From assembly GCA_026398135.1 (NCBI GenBank), contig JAPLTN010000099.1, positions 1 to 64,000 on the forward strand: 64,000 nt of DNA, written 5' to 3'. How positions within the stretch are numbered: the stretch's first letter is position 1; each line of letters opens with the position of its first letter. The notes under the pieces were generated by a model. The model made no database searches. It was not told the DNA's origin and worked only from the letters and a program-made list of their open reading frames with translations. Origin of the DNA: Verrucomicrobiota bacterium. GTDB taxonomy: Bacteria > Verrucomicrobiota > Verrucomicrobiia > Opitutales > Opitutaceae. Shown piece after piece: positions 27,620 through 36,844 of the stretch. Both the position numbers and the translations under genes were made by a program.

Positions 27620-28486
27620 ATGAAGATTTACCTCGATGGCCAGTTCGTCGATCAAGCCGACGCCAAAGTTTCCGTGTTCGATCACGGTCTGCTCTATGGC
27701 GACGGCGTATTTGAAGGCATACGCCTTTACCAAGGAAACATTTTCCGGCTCGATGAGCATCTCGAGCGGCTCGAAATGTCGGCCAAAGCCTTGCTCTTGG
27801 ATATGCCTTGGTCGCGCCAGGAAATCGCCGAAGCCACGTGCGAGACCTGCCGCCAAAATGGACTCACCGATGGCTACATTCGCCTCGTGGTGACTCGTGG
27901 GGTGGGCGACCTTGGCCTGTCCCCCTGGCTTTGTCCCAAGCCGTCCATTTTCATTATCGCGGCCAAGATCGCGCTCTATCCGGCCGAGCATTATACCTCC
28001 GGGCTGAGCATTTGCACGGTGGCCACCCGCCGCATTAGCCCCGCCGCGCTGCCTCCTACGGTTAAGTCTCTCAACTACTTAAATAACATTCTCGCCAAGA
28101 TCGAGGCGCGTCAGGCCGGATGCCTGGAGGCGATTATGCTCAACGATCAGGGCTACGTGGCCGAGTGCACGGGGGATAATATCTTCACGGTTTTCAAAGG
28201 CACGATCGTCACCCCCGCCGCCTCGCAAGGCGCGCTGAAGGGCATTACCCGCGATACCATTTTTGACATCGCGACCGAAATCGGGGTGCCGATGCGCGAG
28301 GGGAATCTCACCCGTTATGACGTTTGGAATGCGGACGAGTGTTTTCTCACCGGCACCGCCGCCGAGGTCATACCCGTGGTCAAGCTGGACGGGCGCGTGA
28401 TCGGCACCGGCAAACCAGGCAGCATCACCGCGCGCGTGCTGGAGGCTTTCCGTCGTCGCGTCTTGGTCGAGGGTACCCGGCTTTAA
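27620..28486 (+). CDS. ilvE: Branched-chain amino acid aminotransferase
   Basis: A 288-residue fold-type IV PLP enzyme catalysing the last step of leucine, isoleucine and valine synthesis. Visible motifs are F-D-H-G-L-L-Y-G-D-G-V-F-E-G-I-R (20-35), the Schiff-base lysine K149 in T-V-K-S-L-N-Y-L-N-N, E-A-I-M-L-N-D-Q-G-Y-V-A-E-C-T, and I-T-R-D-T. ATG 27620 is preferred to GTG 27611. D-amino-acid aminotransferase activity is a less likely alternative. It is a single gene followed by a hairpin. Confidence 0.9.
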   Translation: MKIYLDGQFVDQADAKVSVFDHGLLYGDGVFEGIRLYQGNIFRLDEHLERLEMSAKALLLDMPWSRQEIAEATCETCRQNGLTDGYIRLVVTRGVGDLGLSPWLCPKPSIFIIAAKIALYPAEHYTSGLSICTVATRRISPAALPPTVKSLNYLNNILAKIEARQAGCLEAIMLNDQGYVAECTGDNIFTVFKGTIVTPAASQGALKGITRDTIFDIATEIGVPMREGNLTRYDVWNADECFLTGTAAEVIPVVKLDGRVIGTGKPGSITARVLEAFRRRVLVEGTRL

Positions 28487-28520
28487 TGGTGAGCGGTCGG
28501 TTTGAGCGCTGACTTCGCAC

Positions 28521-28557
28521 CACCCGCACCCGCGCCAGATCCGCGCAGGTGCGGGTG
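28521..28557 (+). terminator. Hairpin after ilvE
   Basis: Stem CACCCGCAC/GTGCGGGTG (28521-28529 with 28549-28557) containing a small inner GCGC pair. Only a weak T-rich run follows, about 20 bp later, so termination is probable but not certain. Confidence 0.5.
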
Positions 28558-28735
28558 AACTTTGCGCCGTGCTGGCGCGTATTTTCTTTTTGTTTTTCGG
28601 GTCTGCCGTCGCGTCGCGAGTGACGGCGGTGCGAATTTGCTCTGGCATACCGCGTGCAAAGCCTACGTGGTTTTACCGTTCACTTTTTATCCGGCGAAGG
28701 TCGAGTTTTCCATCAACCTCACATAACTCTTTAGC

Positions 28736-29275
28736 ATGGCCAGTTCCCTTAAATGCGACCTTTGCGGCAAGTCCGCCACGGTTCACCTCACCCAGATCGT
28801 CAACGGCAAGATGCACAAGGTGGACTTGTGCGAGGCGTGCGCGCAGGCCAAGGGCGTGACGGATCCGGGCGGGTTTTCCCTCGCGGACCTGTTGCTCAAG
28901 GCCTCGCTCAATCCCGAGGAAACCATTCAAGGCTCGGAATGCCCGACCTGCGGATTCAAGCCCAGCGATTTCAAGAAACTGGGCCGCTTCGGCTGTCCGC
29001 AATGTTACCGCACATTCGAGGGCATGGTCACGCCGATGCTGGACAACATGCACAAGGGCACGCGCCATGTCGGCAAGGTACCGCACCAAGCTATTGAGCG
29101 ACGTTCGTTGCTGGAACGCGTGACCGAGCTGGAGGGGGCGCTTGCCGACGCGATCAAGACCGAGCGTTACGAGGACGCCGCCCGCGTGCGCGACGAATTG
29201 GTTCAAGCCCGGCTCGCCATATCCAAACCTGTTGGTCCATCCACTGGCACCCGCGCCACCCCCGCCCGTTCATGA
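28736..29275 (+). CDS. mcsA: McsA-like zinc protein, activator of the arginine kinase
   Basis: A 179-residue protein with four C-x-x-C zinc-binding motifs (K-C-D-L-C-G; L-C-E-A-C; E-C-P-T-C-G; G-C-P-Q-C-Y) and a C-terminal UVR motif (A-L-A-D-A-I-K-T-E-R-Y-E-D-A-A-R-V-R-D-E). In Bacillus McsA activates McsB. The stop overlaps the mcsB start (ATGA), so they are translationally coupled. First gene of mcsA-mcsB-clpC; ctsR, which precedes mcsA in Firmicutes, is absent. The 28560-28735 upstream stretch must carry the promoter, but no known operator can be recognised. Confidence 0.92.
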   Translation: MASSLKCDLCGKSATVHLTQIVNGKMHKVDLCEACAQAKGVTDPGGFSLADLLLKASLNPEETIQGSECPTCGFKPSDFKKLGRFGCPQCYRTFEGMVTPMLDNMHKGTRHVGKVPHQAIERRSLLERVTELEGALADAIKTERYEDAARVRDELVQARLAISKPVGPSTGTRATPARS

Positions 29276-30357
29276 AAATCGCCGCGCTTCTCGCCTCTCC
29301 TTCCGAGCTTACCGACACCGCCAGCTCCAAGTGCGCGGTGGTGCTCATGACCCGTATCCGCCTGGCGCGAAATCTGGCCGGTCACTCTTTTCCCGGTTGG
29401 TGCAAGGAAGCTCAACGCGAGGCCGTGCTGGAACGGTGCCGCGAAGCGCTCGGCGCAGCCGCGCCGATGAAGCGCTCGGTCAATGTGCCGGTGTCCGAGC
29501 TCACCGAACTGCAAAAACAGATCTTGGTGGAGCGTCACCTCATCTCGCGCGAATTGAGCGGCTCCAAGCACGGCGGCGGCTTGGTGATCAATCGCGACCA
29601 AACGTGCTCGGTCATGATCAACGAAGAGGATCATCTGCGCATCCAGGTGCTGCGGGCCGGGTTCCAACTCAAAAAAGCGTGGTCGCAAATCGACAGCCTA
29701 GACACCGAGTTGGAAGGACGGCTCGATTACGCCTTCGATCCTGCGCTGGGGTATTTGACCGCGTGCCCGACCAATCTGGGCACCGGCATGCGCGCCTCGG
29801 CCATGATGCACCTTCCGGCCCTCGTGATCTCCAGCCAGATGGAGAAAGTGGTGCGGGCGGTGAACCAATTGGGCATGGTGGTCCGCGGTTTGTTCGGCGA
29901 GGGCTCCGACGCCTCCGGCAGTATTTTCCAGATCTCCAATCAAACCACGCTCGGCGAGTCTGAAGAGGCCATTCTCAAACGGCTCGGCAGCGTGCTTCAG
30001 TCGATCATCGAGCATGAGCTAAACGCCCGCGAAAAGCTGCTCGAAGCCGACGCCCCCAAACTTTTTGACAAGATCGGCCGGGCCTACGGCATTTTGCAAA
30101 ACTGCCATCAGCTCAGCTCCAGCGAGGCCATGAACTTGCTCTCGCTGCTTCGTCTGGGCATCGACTTAGGACTTTTCCCCGAGCCTACCCGCGCCCTTAC
30201 GGACCGACTCTTTATCGAGGCGCAACCCGGCCACGTGCAGGCCGCCGCCCGCCACGAGCTAGATTCCGGTCAACGCGACGCGCTTCGTGCCGATAATATA
30301 AGGACTGAATTTGCCAGCATTGCCCGGCCTGATTTTAGCTTACACCAGAAACCCTGA
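29272..30357 (+). CDS. mcsB: Protein-arginine kinase McsB
   Basis: A 361-residue phosphagen-kinase-fold enzyme that phosphorylates arginines on proteins and marks them for ClpC-ClpP. Signatures include V-L-M-T-R-I-R-L-A-R-N, the catalytic N-E-E-D-H-L-R-I-Q, and C-P-T-N-L-G-T-G-M-R-A-S. The C-terminal allosteric phospho-arginine motif R-D-x-x-R-A, described in Bacillus McsB, is present as Q-R-D-A-L-R-A-D, so autoregulation is probably conserved. It lies between mcsA and clpC, with 84 bp before clpC. Confidence 0.94.
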   Translation: MKIAALLASPSELTDTASSKCAVVLMTRIRLARNLAGHSFPGWCKEAQREAVLERCREALGAAAPMKRSVNVPVSELTELQKQILVERHLISRELSGSKHGGGLVINRDQTCSVMINEEDHLRIQVLRAGFQLKKAWSQIDSLDTELEGRLDYAFDPALGYLTACPTNLGTGMRASAMMHLPALVISSQMEKVVRAVNQLGMVVRGLFGEGSDASGSIFQISNQTTLGESEEAILKRLGSVLQSIIEHELNAREKLLEADAPKLFDKIGRAYGILQNCHQLSSSEAMNLLSLLRLGIDLGLFPEPTRALTDRLFIEAQPGHVQAAARHELDSGQRDALRADNIRTEFASIARPDFSLHQKP

Positions 30358-30441
30358 TTTTCCCCGCAGTTTTTCGCTCATTCTCCCTCGCGCGCTTCAG
30401 CTTCGCCCAGGGCCGATAGCCAACCTCTAAAAAAACACTTT

Positions 30442-33009
30442 ATGGAACCGATGAACAATTTCACCCCCCGCGCCCAGCAGGTCCTTGCGCTCGCCCGCAA
30501 GGAAGCTGATCGCTTCCACCATAACTACGTCGGCACCGAGCACTTGCTGCTCGGCCTGATCAAGTTGGGCCAAGGTGTGGCGGTGTCCGTTTTGCAGAAA
30601 ATGGGCCTCGACCTCGAAACCGTGCGCGCGGCGGTCGAAAAACAGGTCGGCACCGGCCAGGAGACCAAAAACCAAGGCTCCATCCCCTATACTCCACGGG
30701 TTAAAAAGGTCCTCGCGCTCGCCGGCAAAGAGGCCAAGGCGCTTAATCATTCCTATGTAGGCACCGAGCACATCCTGCTCGGTTTACTGCGCGAGGGCGA
30801 GGGCGTCGCCGCCCGGGTTTTGAAGTCTCTCGACATCGACATCGAGCGCACCCGCAACGAGATCCTGCGCGAACTCGATCCCCAGTTTTCCGGCGGTGAA
30901 GAGGGTGCCGGTTCCGGCGAGGCCGGTGCGCCCGGCGCGTCTGATTCCGCCGCCCGGAGCGGTGAAGAGACCGCCGCCGGTTCCGGTCGCTCCGAGGATG
31001 GCAAGAAGGACGTCAAGACCCCCGCGCTCAAGGCCTTTGGTCGCGATCTCACCGAGCTCGCGCGCAAGGGAGAACTCGACCCCGTGGTCGGTCGCAAGAA
31101 CGAGATCATGCGCGTTATCCAAATCCTCTGCCGCCGCACCAAAAACAATCCGGTGCTCATCGGCGAGGCTGGCGTCGGCAAGACCGCCATCGTCGAAGGT
31201 CTGGCCCAGGAAATCGTCAACGGCATCGTGCCCGAAATCTTGATCGACAAGAAGGTCATCACCCTCGACCTCGCCCTCATGGTCGCCGGCACCAAATATC
31301 GCGGCCAGTTTGAGGAGCGTATCAAGGCAGTGATGGACGAGATCAAGCGCGCCAAAAACATCATCCTCTTCATCGACGAGCTCCACACCATCGTGGGCGC
31401 CGGTGCGGCGGAAGGCGCGATGGATGCCTCGAATATCTTCAAGCCCTCCCTCTCCCGGGGTGAATTGCAGTGCATCGGCGCGACCACCCTTAACGAATAC
31501 CGCAAGTATATCGAAAAGGACTCCGCCCTGGATCGCCGCTTCCAAAACGTGAAGGTGGAGCCGCCGTCCATCGAAGACACGATCATCATTCTCAAAGGCA
31601 TTCGCGGCAAATACGAGGATCACCACAAAGCTATCTTCACCGACCCCGCCATCGAAGCCGCAGCCAAGCTTTCTGATCGCTACATCACCGGTCGTTTCCT
31701 GCCTGACAAGGCCATCGATGTGATGGACGAAGCCGGTTCCCGCGCCCGCATCGGCGCGTTGACTCGTCCGCCCGCGTTGGAAAGTCACGCCAAGGAAATC
31801 GAAACCGTCTGCGCCCAAAAGGAAGACGCCATTGCCAAGCAGCACTTTGAAGAGGCGGCCAAGTTCCGCGACACCGAGAAACAACTGCGCGCCCGCCTGG
31901 AGCAAGTGACCGAGGAGTGGAAGAAATCCCGCGAAGAGAAACGCGTTACCATCGACGAAGACCTGATGATGAAAGTCGTCGCCGATTGGACCGGGATCCC
32001 GCTTTCTCGCATGGAGAAAAAGGAGTCCGAGAAACTGCTCGGACTCGAAAAAGAGATTCAAAAGGTCGTCATTGGCCAGGACCTCGCCTCCACCTCGATC
32101 GCCCGTGCCCTGCGCCGTTCGCGCGCCGACCTAAAGGATCCCCGACGTCCCATTGGTTCCTTCCTCTTCGTCGGTCCGACCGGCGTGGGTAAGACGGAAA
32201 CGGCCAAGCAGGTCGCCGCCCAGATGTTCGGAAAGCAGGACGCTCTGGTGCAGATCGACATGAGCGAATACATGGAGAAATTCGCGGTCTCCCGGCTGAT
32301 CGGCTCGCCTCCCGGCTACGTCGGTTACGAAGAGGGCGGCCAGCTCACCGAAGCGGTGCGTCGCAAGCCTTACTCCGTGATTTTGTTCGACGAAATCGAG
32401 AAGGCCCATCCCGACGTCTTGCAGCTCTTGTTGCAGATTCTGGAAGACGGGCGCCTGACCGATTCGCTTGGTCGTCAGATCGATTTCCGCAATACGATCA
32501 TCATCATGACCTCCAACGTCGGCGCGCAGCTCTTGATGCGCCAGACCTCGATGGGCTTTGCCGCCGCCGGTTCCGGGGCCTTTGGCGACCATGAGAAGAT
32601 GCGCGAGAAGGTGCTGGAAGAGGCCAAGCGCGTGTTCAAACCCGAGTTCCTGAACCGTATCAGCGACATCGTGTTCTTCCGCCCGCTGGCCAAGACCGAC
32701 CTGATGCGGATCGTCGATATCGAGTTAACGAAGTTCACCAAGCGCCTCACCGAGCGTAAGATCGAGCTGACGTTCTCGGCGGAGGCCAAGGACCTGCTTA
32801 TCGAAAAGGGTTACGACGAAAAGATGGGCGCCCGTCCGCTGCGTCGCGCGGTGGAGCATTACCTGGAGGATCCGTTCGCCGAGTCTTTGCTCAAGGGCGA
32901 GATCACCGAGGGGCAACACCTGCACGTCACCCGCAAGGGCGAGGTGTTGGAATTTACCCTCAAGGATCCCAGCGCTTCATCGAGCGCCGACACCAACGTG
33001 TCGTCGTAA
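30442..33009 (+). CDS. clpC: ATP-dependent Clp protease ATP-binding subunit ClpC
   Basis: An 855-residue AAA+ unfoldase. It has two N-domain repeats ([18 protein letters not shown]), first Walker A G-E-A-G-V-G-K-T with I-L-F-I-D-E-L-H, a middle domain with a UVR motif (about 435-470), and second Walker [10 protein letters not shown] ClpP-docking loop is probably S-M-G-F. The C-terminal D2-small domain includes A-R-P-L-R-R-A. A glycine/serine-rich linker at about 152-185 is longer than usual. The adaptor-kinase pair lies upstream; clpP is not in the window. ATG 30451 is an alternative start. Confidence 0.96.
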   Translation: MEPMNNFTPRAQQVLALARKEADRFHHNYVGTEHLLLGLIKLGQGVAVSVLQKMGLDLETVRAAVEKQVGTGQETKNQGSIPYTPRVKKVLALAGKEAKALNHSYVGTEHILLGLLREGEGVAARVLKSLDIDIERTRNEILRELDPQFSGGEEGAGSGEAGAPGASDSAARSGEETAAGSGRSEDGKKDVKTPALKAFGRDLTELARKGELDPVVGRKNEIMRVIQILCRRTKNNPVLIGEAGVGKTAIVEGLAQEIVNGIVPEILIDKKVITLDLALMVAGTKYRGQFEERIKAVMDEIKRAKNIILFIDELHTIVGAGAAEGAMDASNIFKPSLSRGELQCIGATTLNEYRKYIEKDSALDRRFQNVKVEPPSIEDTIIILKGIRGKYEDHHKAIFTDPAIEAAAKLSDRYITGRFLPDKAIDVMDEAGSRARIGALTRPPALESHAKEIETVCAQKEDAIAKQHFEEAAKFRDTEKQLRARLEQVTEEWKKSREEKRVTIDEDLMMKVVADWTGIPLSRMEKKESEKLLGLEKEIQKVVIGQDLASTSIARALRRSRADLKDPRRPIGSFLFVGPTGVGKTETAKQVAAQMFGKQDALVQIDMSEYMEKFAVSRLIGSPPGYVGYEEGGQLTEAVRRKPYSVILFDEIEKAHPDVLQLLLQILEDGRLTDSLGRQIDFRNTIIIMTSNVGAQLLMRQTSMGFAAAGSGAFGDHEKMREKVLEEAKRVFKPEFLNRISDIVFFRPLAKTDLMRIVDIELTKFTKRLTERKIELTFSAEAKDLLIEKGYDEKMGARPLRRAVEHYLEDPFAESLLKGEITEGQHLHVTRKGEVLEFTLKDPSASSSADTNVSS

Positions 33010-33038
33010 TATCCGAAGCGTTTTTAGCTTCTTTCAAA

Positions 33039-33064
33039 AAGCACCGCGCGGGCGGTGCTTTTTT
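33039..33064 (+). terminator. Terminator of the mcsA-mcsB-clpC operon
   Basis: Stem AAGCACCGC/GCGGTGCTT (33039-33047 with 33052-33060), a 4-nt loop, and a run of T on the 3' side. Confidence 0.9.
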
Positions 33065-33114
33065 GTGCACGGGTTTCTACTCATTCCAGTTCGTTTTCAA
33101 GAGTAGCTTAACTG

Positions 33115-33223
33115 GTCCGGGGGGCGCCTGCGTCTCGCAGGCTGTTTCTGGCGTCTCGCCGGAAACTCAGATCACAGGGCGGGACGCCCTGCGAAGCACC
33201 CGGGACGGGTGCGCTCCCCGGAC
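33115..33223. repeat. 109-bp structured element: 13-bp closing stem enclosing four hairpins with complementary loops
   Basis: The outer arms GTCCGGGGGGCGC (33115-33127) and GCGCTCCCCGGAC (33211-33223) pair over 13 bp with one G-T. Inside are hairpins at 33127-33141 (5 bp), 33144-33166 (9 bp), 33175-33191 (6 bp) and 33196-33212 (6 bp). All four loops have five bases: GTCTC, GTCTC, GGGAC and GGGAC. The first two can pair with the last two, allowing kissing loops. It lies between two convergent genes (clpC and the EVE gene), after the clpC terminator. No coding capacity is visible. Whether it acts as DNA or RNA is unknown. Confidence 0.8.
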
Positions 33224-33245
33224 ATTACAAAGCCTCGAAATTGCG

Positions 33246-33662
33246 CTAGGCGCCCTGGCCTAGTTTTACGATGCGGTCGAATTGGGCGCGGGTGAGTGGC
33301 ATGACGGAGAGGCGGCTTTGTTTCAAAAGCGGAAGGTCGGCCAGTTTCGCGTCGGCCTTGATGGTGGCGAGTTCGACGGGGCGGGCGAGGGTTTCAACGG
33401 CTTCCAGTTCGACCGAGGACCAGTCGCCTTCGGTGGCGGTTTTATCGGGAAAAAACGCCTTCGTTACTTGGGCGGTGCCGAGCACCGCTTTGGTGGTGAC
33501 GCTGGCGTAGAAGAGAACGGCGTCGCCGGGGCGCATGGCGCGCAGATGATTTCTCGCCTGGTAATTGCGCACGCCGTCCCAATTCGTGCGGCGGTCGCGC
33601 AGGAAGGTTTCCCACGCGTAGGCTTCGGGCTCGGTTTTTACCAACCAGTATTGGGTTGTCAT
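33246..33662 (-). CDS. EVE domain protein
   Basis: A 138-residue protein made only of an EVE domain, a PUA-like fold thought to bind modified bases. Motifs: Y-W-L-V-K-T-E-P, W-D-G-V-R-N-Y-Q-A-R-N-H-L-R and G-D-A-V-L-F-Y-A-S. The length and completeness match stand-alone EVE proteins of bacteria (YtcJ/thymocyte nuclear protein 1-like). EVE domains often accompany modification-dependent defence, but no such partner is next to this gene. Confidence 0.92.
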   Translation of the reverse strand: MTTQYWLVKTEPEAYAWETFLRDRRTNWDGVRNYQARNHLRAMRPGDAVLFYASVTTKAVLGTAQVTKAFFPDKTATEGDWSSVELEAVETLARPVELATIKADAKLADLPLLKQSRLSVMPLTRAQFDRIVKLGQGA

Positions 33663-33673
33663 AGCTGATCACG

Positions 33674-33823
33674 ATGAATGCGGTGCCGCCCATGGACGCA
33701 ACTCCGCCTGATGAAGAGATACGGCTGGCCGCGCAAACGGCGCGGGCGAGGAAACTCCTTTTCGGCGTAATGGCCTTGATGATTGGTTTACCGGTCTTGC
33801 TGTTCGTGATCTTCCATACCTGA
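33674..33823 (+). CDS. Small membrane protein (49 residues)
   Basis: The frame runs from ATG 33674 (or ATG 33692) to TGA 33823. It encodes a charged N-terminal part (E-E-I-R-L-A-A-Q-T-A-R-A-R-K) and one transmembrane helix (L-L-F-G-V-M-A-L-M-I-G-L-P-V-L-L-F-V-I-F, about 28-47). It sits 17 bp before the PIN-TRAM gene in the same direction, with start 11 bp from the divergent EVE start. Codon use is consistent with its neighbours. Function unknown; a two-gene unit with the next gene is likely. Confidence 0.55.
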   Translation: MNAVPPMDATPPDEEIRLAAQTARARKLLFGVMALMIGLPVLLFVIFHT

Positions 33824-33840
33824 GTGGCCTTTTCTAACCG

Positions 33841-34848
33841 ATGAATCGCACTCTGCTTCCCATTCGCCTCGTCTTTGTCCTGCTGTGTGCCGTGGTCGGC
33901 TGGCTGGTGTGTTATACCATCACGGAATGGGACGCGTTTAGATTGAAGGCATCGCTGTTCGGGTTGATGTTGGGCGTGCTGGTGGTGCTGGTGGATCTGC
34001 TCTTAAAGGGATTTTCGCTGCGCGGGTTGTCGGCCATTACGTTTGGCTTGGGGGTTGGGTGTTTGATTTCGTTTTTGATCAGCGTCTCCCCGCTCTTCAG
34101 CGAGGGGGACCGGGAGACGATTTACTTGGTCCGTTTGGGTTTGTTTTTGGTTTCCACCTATTTGTGCACGGTCATCGCCCTGCGCGGGAAGGATGAGTTC
34201 AACTTGGTTATTCCCTACGTGCGCTTCGTGCCGCACGAGGTGGATGTGCCGCTCATTATAGTGGATACCAGCGCGTTGATCGACGGCCGGATCGCACGTA
34301 TCTGCCACAGTGGGTTTGCGCCCGGCGCGCTCATCATCCCTCGGTTCGTGCTCAACGAATTGCAGGGTATCGCCGATTCCCATGAACCACTTCGCCGGGC
34401 GAGGGGACGGCGCGGATTGGATACTTTGGGCGAGTTGCGCCGCATCAAGCTGCTCGATTTACGAATCCAGGAGAGTGAGGCCAAACGCTCCGAGGTGGAG
34501 GCCAAGCTCGTCTTCCTCGCGACGTCGATGAAGGCGAAGGTGATCACCACCGACCAAAATCTGGCAAAACTCGCCGAGTTTCACGGGGTTATTTGTATTA
34601 ATCCCGGAGATCTGGCGCGCGCCATTCAGCCGATTTTGGCCGTCGGGGAGGCGGTGGATGTGGATCTGGTCAAGCCTGGCAAGGAAGATGGCCAGGCGGT
34701 GGGGTATCTCCTGGATGGCTCCATGGTGGTGGTCAACGAAGCCAAGTCGGCGATCGGCATGCGCATCGCGGCGGAGATCATCAGCATCATGCCCTCTGCG
34801 GGCGGACGTTTGATTTTCGCCCGTCCCATTATGCGTGAGAACGTTTAA
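33841..34848 (+). CDS. PIN-TRAM domain membrane protein (YacL-like)
   Basis: A 335-residue protein with four predicted membrane helices in the first ~115 residues. A PIN nuclease domain follows (I-I-V-D-T-S-A-L-I-D-G-R-I, then I-T-T-D-Q-N-L-A-K-L-A), and then a TRAM RNA-binding domain (about 270-330; G-K-E-D-G-Q-A-V-G-Y-L-L-D-G-S-M-V-V-V). This order is that of the widespread YacL family, putative membrane-attached ribonucleases. It is upstream of a pseudouridine synthase gene by only 9-60 bp, so they probably share a transcript. Confidence 0.92.
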   Translation: MNRTLLPIRLVFVLLCAVVGWLVCYTITEWDAFRLKASLFGLMLGVLVVLVDLLLKGFSLRGLSAITFGLGVGCLISFLISVSPLFSEGDRETIYLVRLGLFLVSTYLCTVIALRGKDEFNLVIPYVRFVPHEVDVPLIIVDTSALIDGRIARICHSGFAPGALIIPRFVLNELQGIADSHEPLRRARGRRGLDTLGELRRIKLLDLRIQESEAKRSEVEAKLVFLATSMKAKVITTDQNLAKLAEFHGVICINPGDLARAIQPILAVGEAVDVDLVKPGKEDGQAVGYLLDGSMVVVNEAKSAIGMRIAAEIISIMPSAGGRLIFARPIMRENV

Positions 34849-34911
34849 AGCCTGTCCTTGGTTTACGTCCTCGCCAGCGACAAACGAGGCGCGAGCATGA
34901 CGCCTTCCTGC

Positions 34912-35850
34912 ATGTCCACGTCCAATCTTAGTTACACTGTTCCCGAAGGCACGCGCCGCGAGCGTGCCGACAAGCTCCTCGCCGCCGCGTTTCCGGAGCA
35001 TTCGCGCTCGGCCTGGCAGCGGACTTTCGATGCGGGCCGGGTGCTGCGCGCCGGGTTGGTGTTGGATAAAAAGGACGAACTGCGCGCCGGCGACACGGTG
35101 GAGTTTTCCCATGCCGAGGTGGTGCCGTCAGAGCTCAAGGCATCGGACACGATTCTGGATATTATCTATGAGGACGAACACCTGCTGGTGGTAAACAAGG
35201 CGGCGGGCATGGTCGTGCATCCGGGCGCGGGCACGGGCGAGGATACGCTGGTCCATGCGTTGCTGGGCCATTGCGCCGGTTCGCTTTCGGGCGTGGGCGG
35301 GGTGGAGCGGCCGGGCATCGTGCACCGGCTGGATCGCGATACCACGGGCGTGATCGTGGTGGCCAAGACTGACACCGCCCATCGCGGGCTATCGACGCAG
35401 TTCTCCGAGCGTAATTTACACAAGGAATACCTGGCCTTGGTCGTGGGCGTGCCACGCTTGTTGAGCGGACGCATCGAGACCGGCATAGCCCGGCATCCGA
35501 CGCATCGGCACAAGATGGCGGTCAGCGACGAAGGCCGGCCTTCGCGCACCGACTGGACGCGCGAGAAGTCGTTTCCGCCCTATGCCGCGCTGATGCGTTG
35601 TCACATCCTCACGGGGCGCACCCACCAGATTCGGGTGCATTTGAAGTCGATCGGGCACTCGCTGCTGGGCGACGCGATTTATGGCTGGAAGGATAGCGCG
35701 CCCCTGCCGATGAAGCCGCCGCGCGTGATGTTGCATGCGGAATATCTGGTTTTTGAGCATCCGATTTCGGGCAAAAAACTCGAAATGCGCGCGCCGCTTC
35801 CGACGGACTTCAAGGCCATGATCGACGCCTTCGAGCGTCCGGCCAAATAG
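34912..35850 (+). CDS. RluA-family 23S rRNA pseudouridine synthase (RluD-like)
   Basis: About 312 residues from ATG 34912; ATG 34897 is also possible. It has an N-terminal S4 RNA-binding domain (R-R-E-R-A-D-K-L-L-A through L-R-A-G-D-T-V-E-F) and a catalytic domain with the aspartate in H-R-L-D-R-D-T-T-G. Other family motifs are V-V-N-K-A-A-G-M-V-V-H-P and L-L-T/I-L-T-G-R-T-H-Q-I-R-V-H. The exact target uridines cannot be told; the S4 fusion favours RluD-like action on 23S rRNA. Confidence 0.92.
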   Translation: MSTSNLSYTVPEGTRRERADKLLAAAFPEHSRSAWQRTFDAGRVLRAGLVLDKKDELRAGDTVEFSHAEVVPSELKASDTILDIIYEDEHLLVVNKAAGMVVHPGAGTGEDTLVHALLGHCAGSLSGVGGVERPGIVHRLDRDTTGVIVVAKTDTAHRGLSTQFSERNLHKEYLALVVGVPRLLSGRIETGIARHPTHRHKMAVSDEGRPSRTDWTREKSFPPYAALMRCHILTGRTHQIRVHLKSIGHSLLGDAIYGWKDSAPLPMKPPRVMLHAEYLVFEHPISGKKLEMRAPLPTDFKAMIDAFERPAK

Positions 35851-35915
35851 CGCTTTGGCACGTTTTTCGTTTTTCGTCCGTGTCATTGCCCGGTATCCGT
35901 GGACACTTGAGCGAC

Positions 35916-36722
35916 ATGCCAAGCTCCGAACTTCTCGCCCGCATCGCCGCCGCCAAAGTCGCCGTTCTGGCCCAGACCGATTTTTTGCACCGGGATTTTG
36001 GCCGGGTGCAGAGCACCTGGAAGAGCGATGGTTCGCGCGTGACTGCGGCGGACATCGCCATCTCGGAGGCGATTTTCAAGGAGCTCGTCGCCCGGTTTCC
36101 CGAAGATGAATACCTGAGCGAAGAACTCGGGGACGGCACGGCCGCCATTCCCCTGCGGGCCCGGTTCGCCTGGGTGCTCGATCCGATCGACGGCACCAAT
36201 AACTACGCCACCGGCATTCCCTATTGCGCCATTTCCCTGGCCTTGCTGGAAAATGGCACGCCGGTTTACGGAGTGATCTACGATCTGGCGCGACGAGTCT
36301 TGATGCACGGCGGGCCGGCGTTCGGAGCTTGGGACGGCGAGCAGCCGGCAAGGGTGAAAACCGAAACCCCCCAAGGGCAACGCACACTCGGGTTTCACAG
36401 CCCGATGGATAAGCGCTTTTCGCCCCACGCCACGCTCTTGGTCGAGCGTTTCAAAATTCGCGGGCTCGGGAGCAGCACGCTGCACCTGGCCTACGTCGGG
36501 GCCGGTCTGCTCGACGCCACCGTGGACCACAACGTGAAGGTGTGGGACATCGCCGCCGCCGTGCCCTTTTGCCAAGGCGCGGGCGGCGAGGTTCGTTATC
36601 TAAAGGAGCCCCTTTTCCCGCTGCGGATTTTTGATCTCAACATGGCCAGGGTACCCTTTGTGGCCGGTGCTTCTGCGGTCTGCGAAGAGCTGGTCGCCTT
36701 GCTCGGCTACCCAAAAGCTTAA
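35916..36722 (+). CDS. Inositol monophosphatase family protein
   Basis: About 268 residues with the lithium-sensitive phosphatase motifs: E-E-L-G-D (metal 1), W-V-L-D-P-I-D-G-T-N-N-Y-A-T-G, and the late V-W-D-I-A-A-A. Substrates of the family include myo-inositol phosphates, 3'-phosphoadenosine 5'-phosphate and histidinol phosphate, and the sequence does not decide between them. ATG 35916 is preferred to TTG 35880. Same direction as the pseudouridine synthase gene, 65 bp downstream. Confidence 0.88.
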   Translation: MPSSELLARIAAAKVAVLAQTDFLHRDFGRVQSTWKSDGSRVTAADIAISEAIFKELVARFPEDEYLSEELGDGTAAIPLRARFAWVLDPIDGTNNYATGIPYCAISLALLENGTPVYGVIYDLARRVLMHGGPAFGAWDGEQPARVKTETPQGQRTLGFHSPMDKRFSPHATLLVERFKIRGLGSSTLHLAYVGAGLLDATVDHNVKVWDIAAAVPFCQGAGGEVRYLKEPLFPLRIFDLNMARVPFVAGASAVCEELVALLGYPKA

Positions 36723-36753
36723 CCCGAGTTCCGCAGTTGGCGCGGGTCACGCG

Positions 36754-36780
36754 ACAAAGTAACCCATTAGGTTACTTTGT
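36754..36780. repeat. Perfect 11-bp hairpin with GTAACC core
   Basis: ACAAAGTAACC and GGTTACTTTGT surround a 5-nt loop, 32 bp after the phosphatase gene. There is no T run, so it is a weak terminator candidate at best. Its GTAACC/GGTTAC core is shared with the three palindromes inside uvrA (45281-45403). Confidence 0.6.
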
Positions 36781-36844
36781 GTTGGAGGCGGGCGCGGGTC
36801 GCTCGGGCTTTTTCCAATTCGCGTTCAAGATGAGCCGAAAACCG

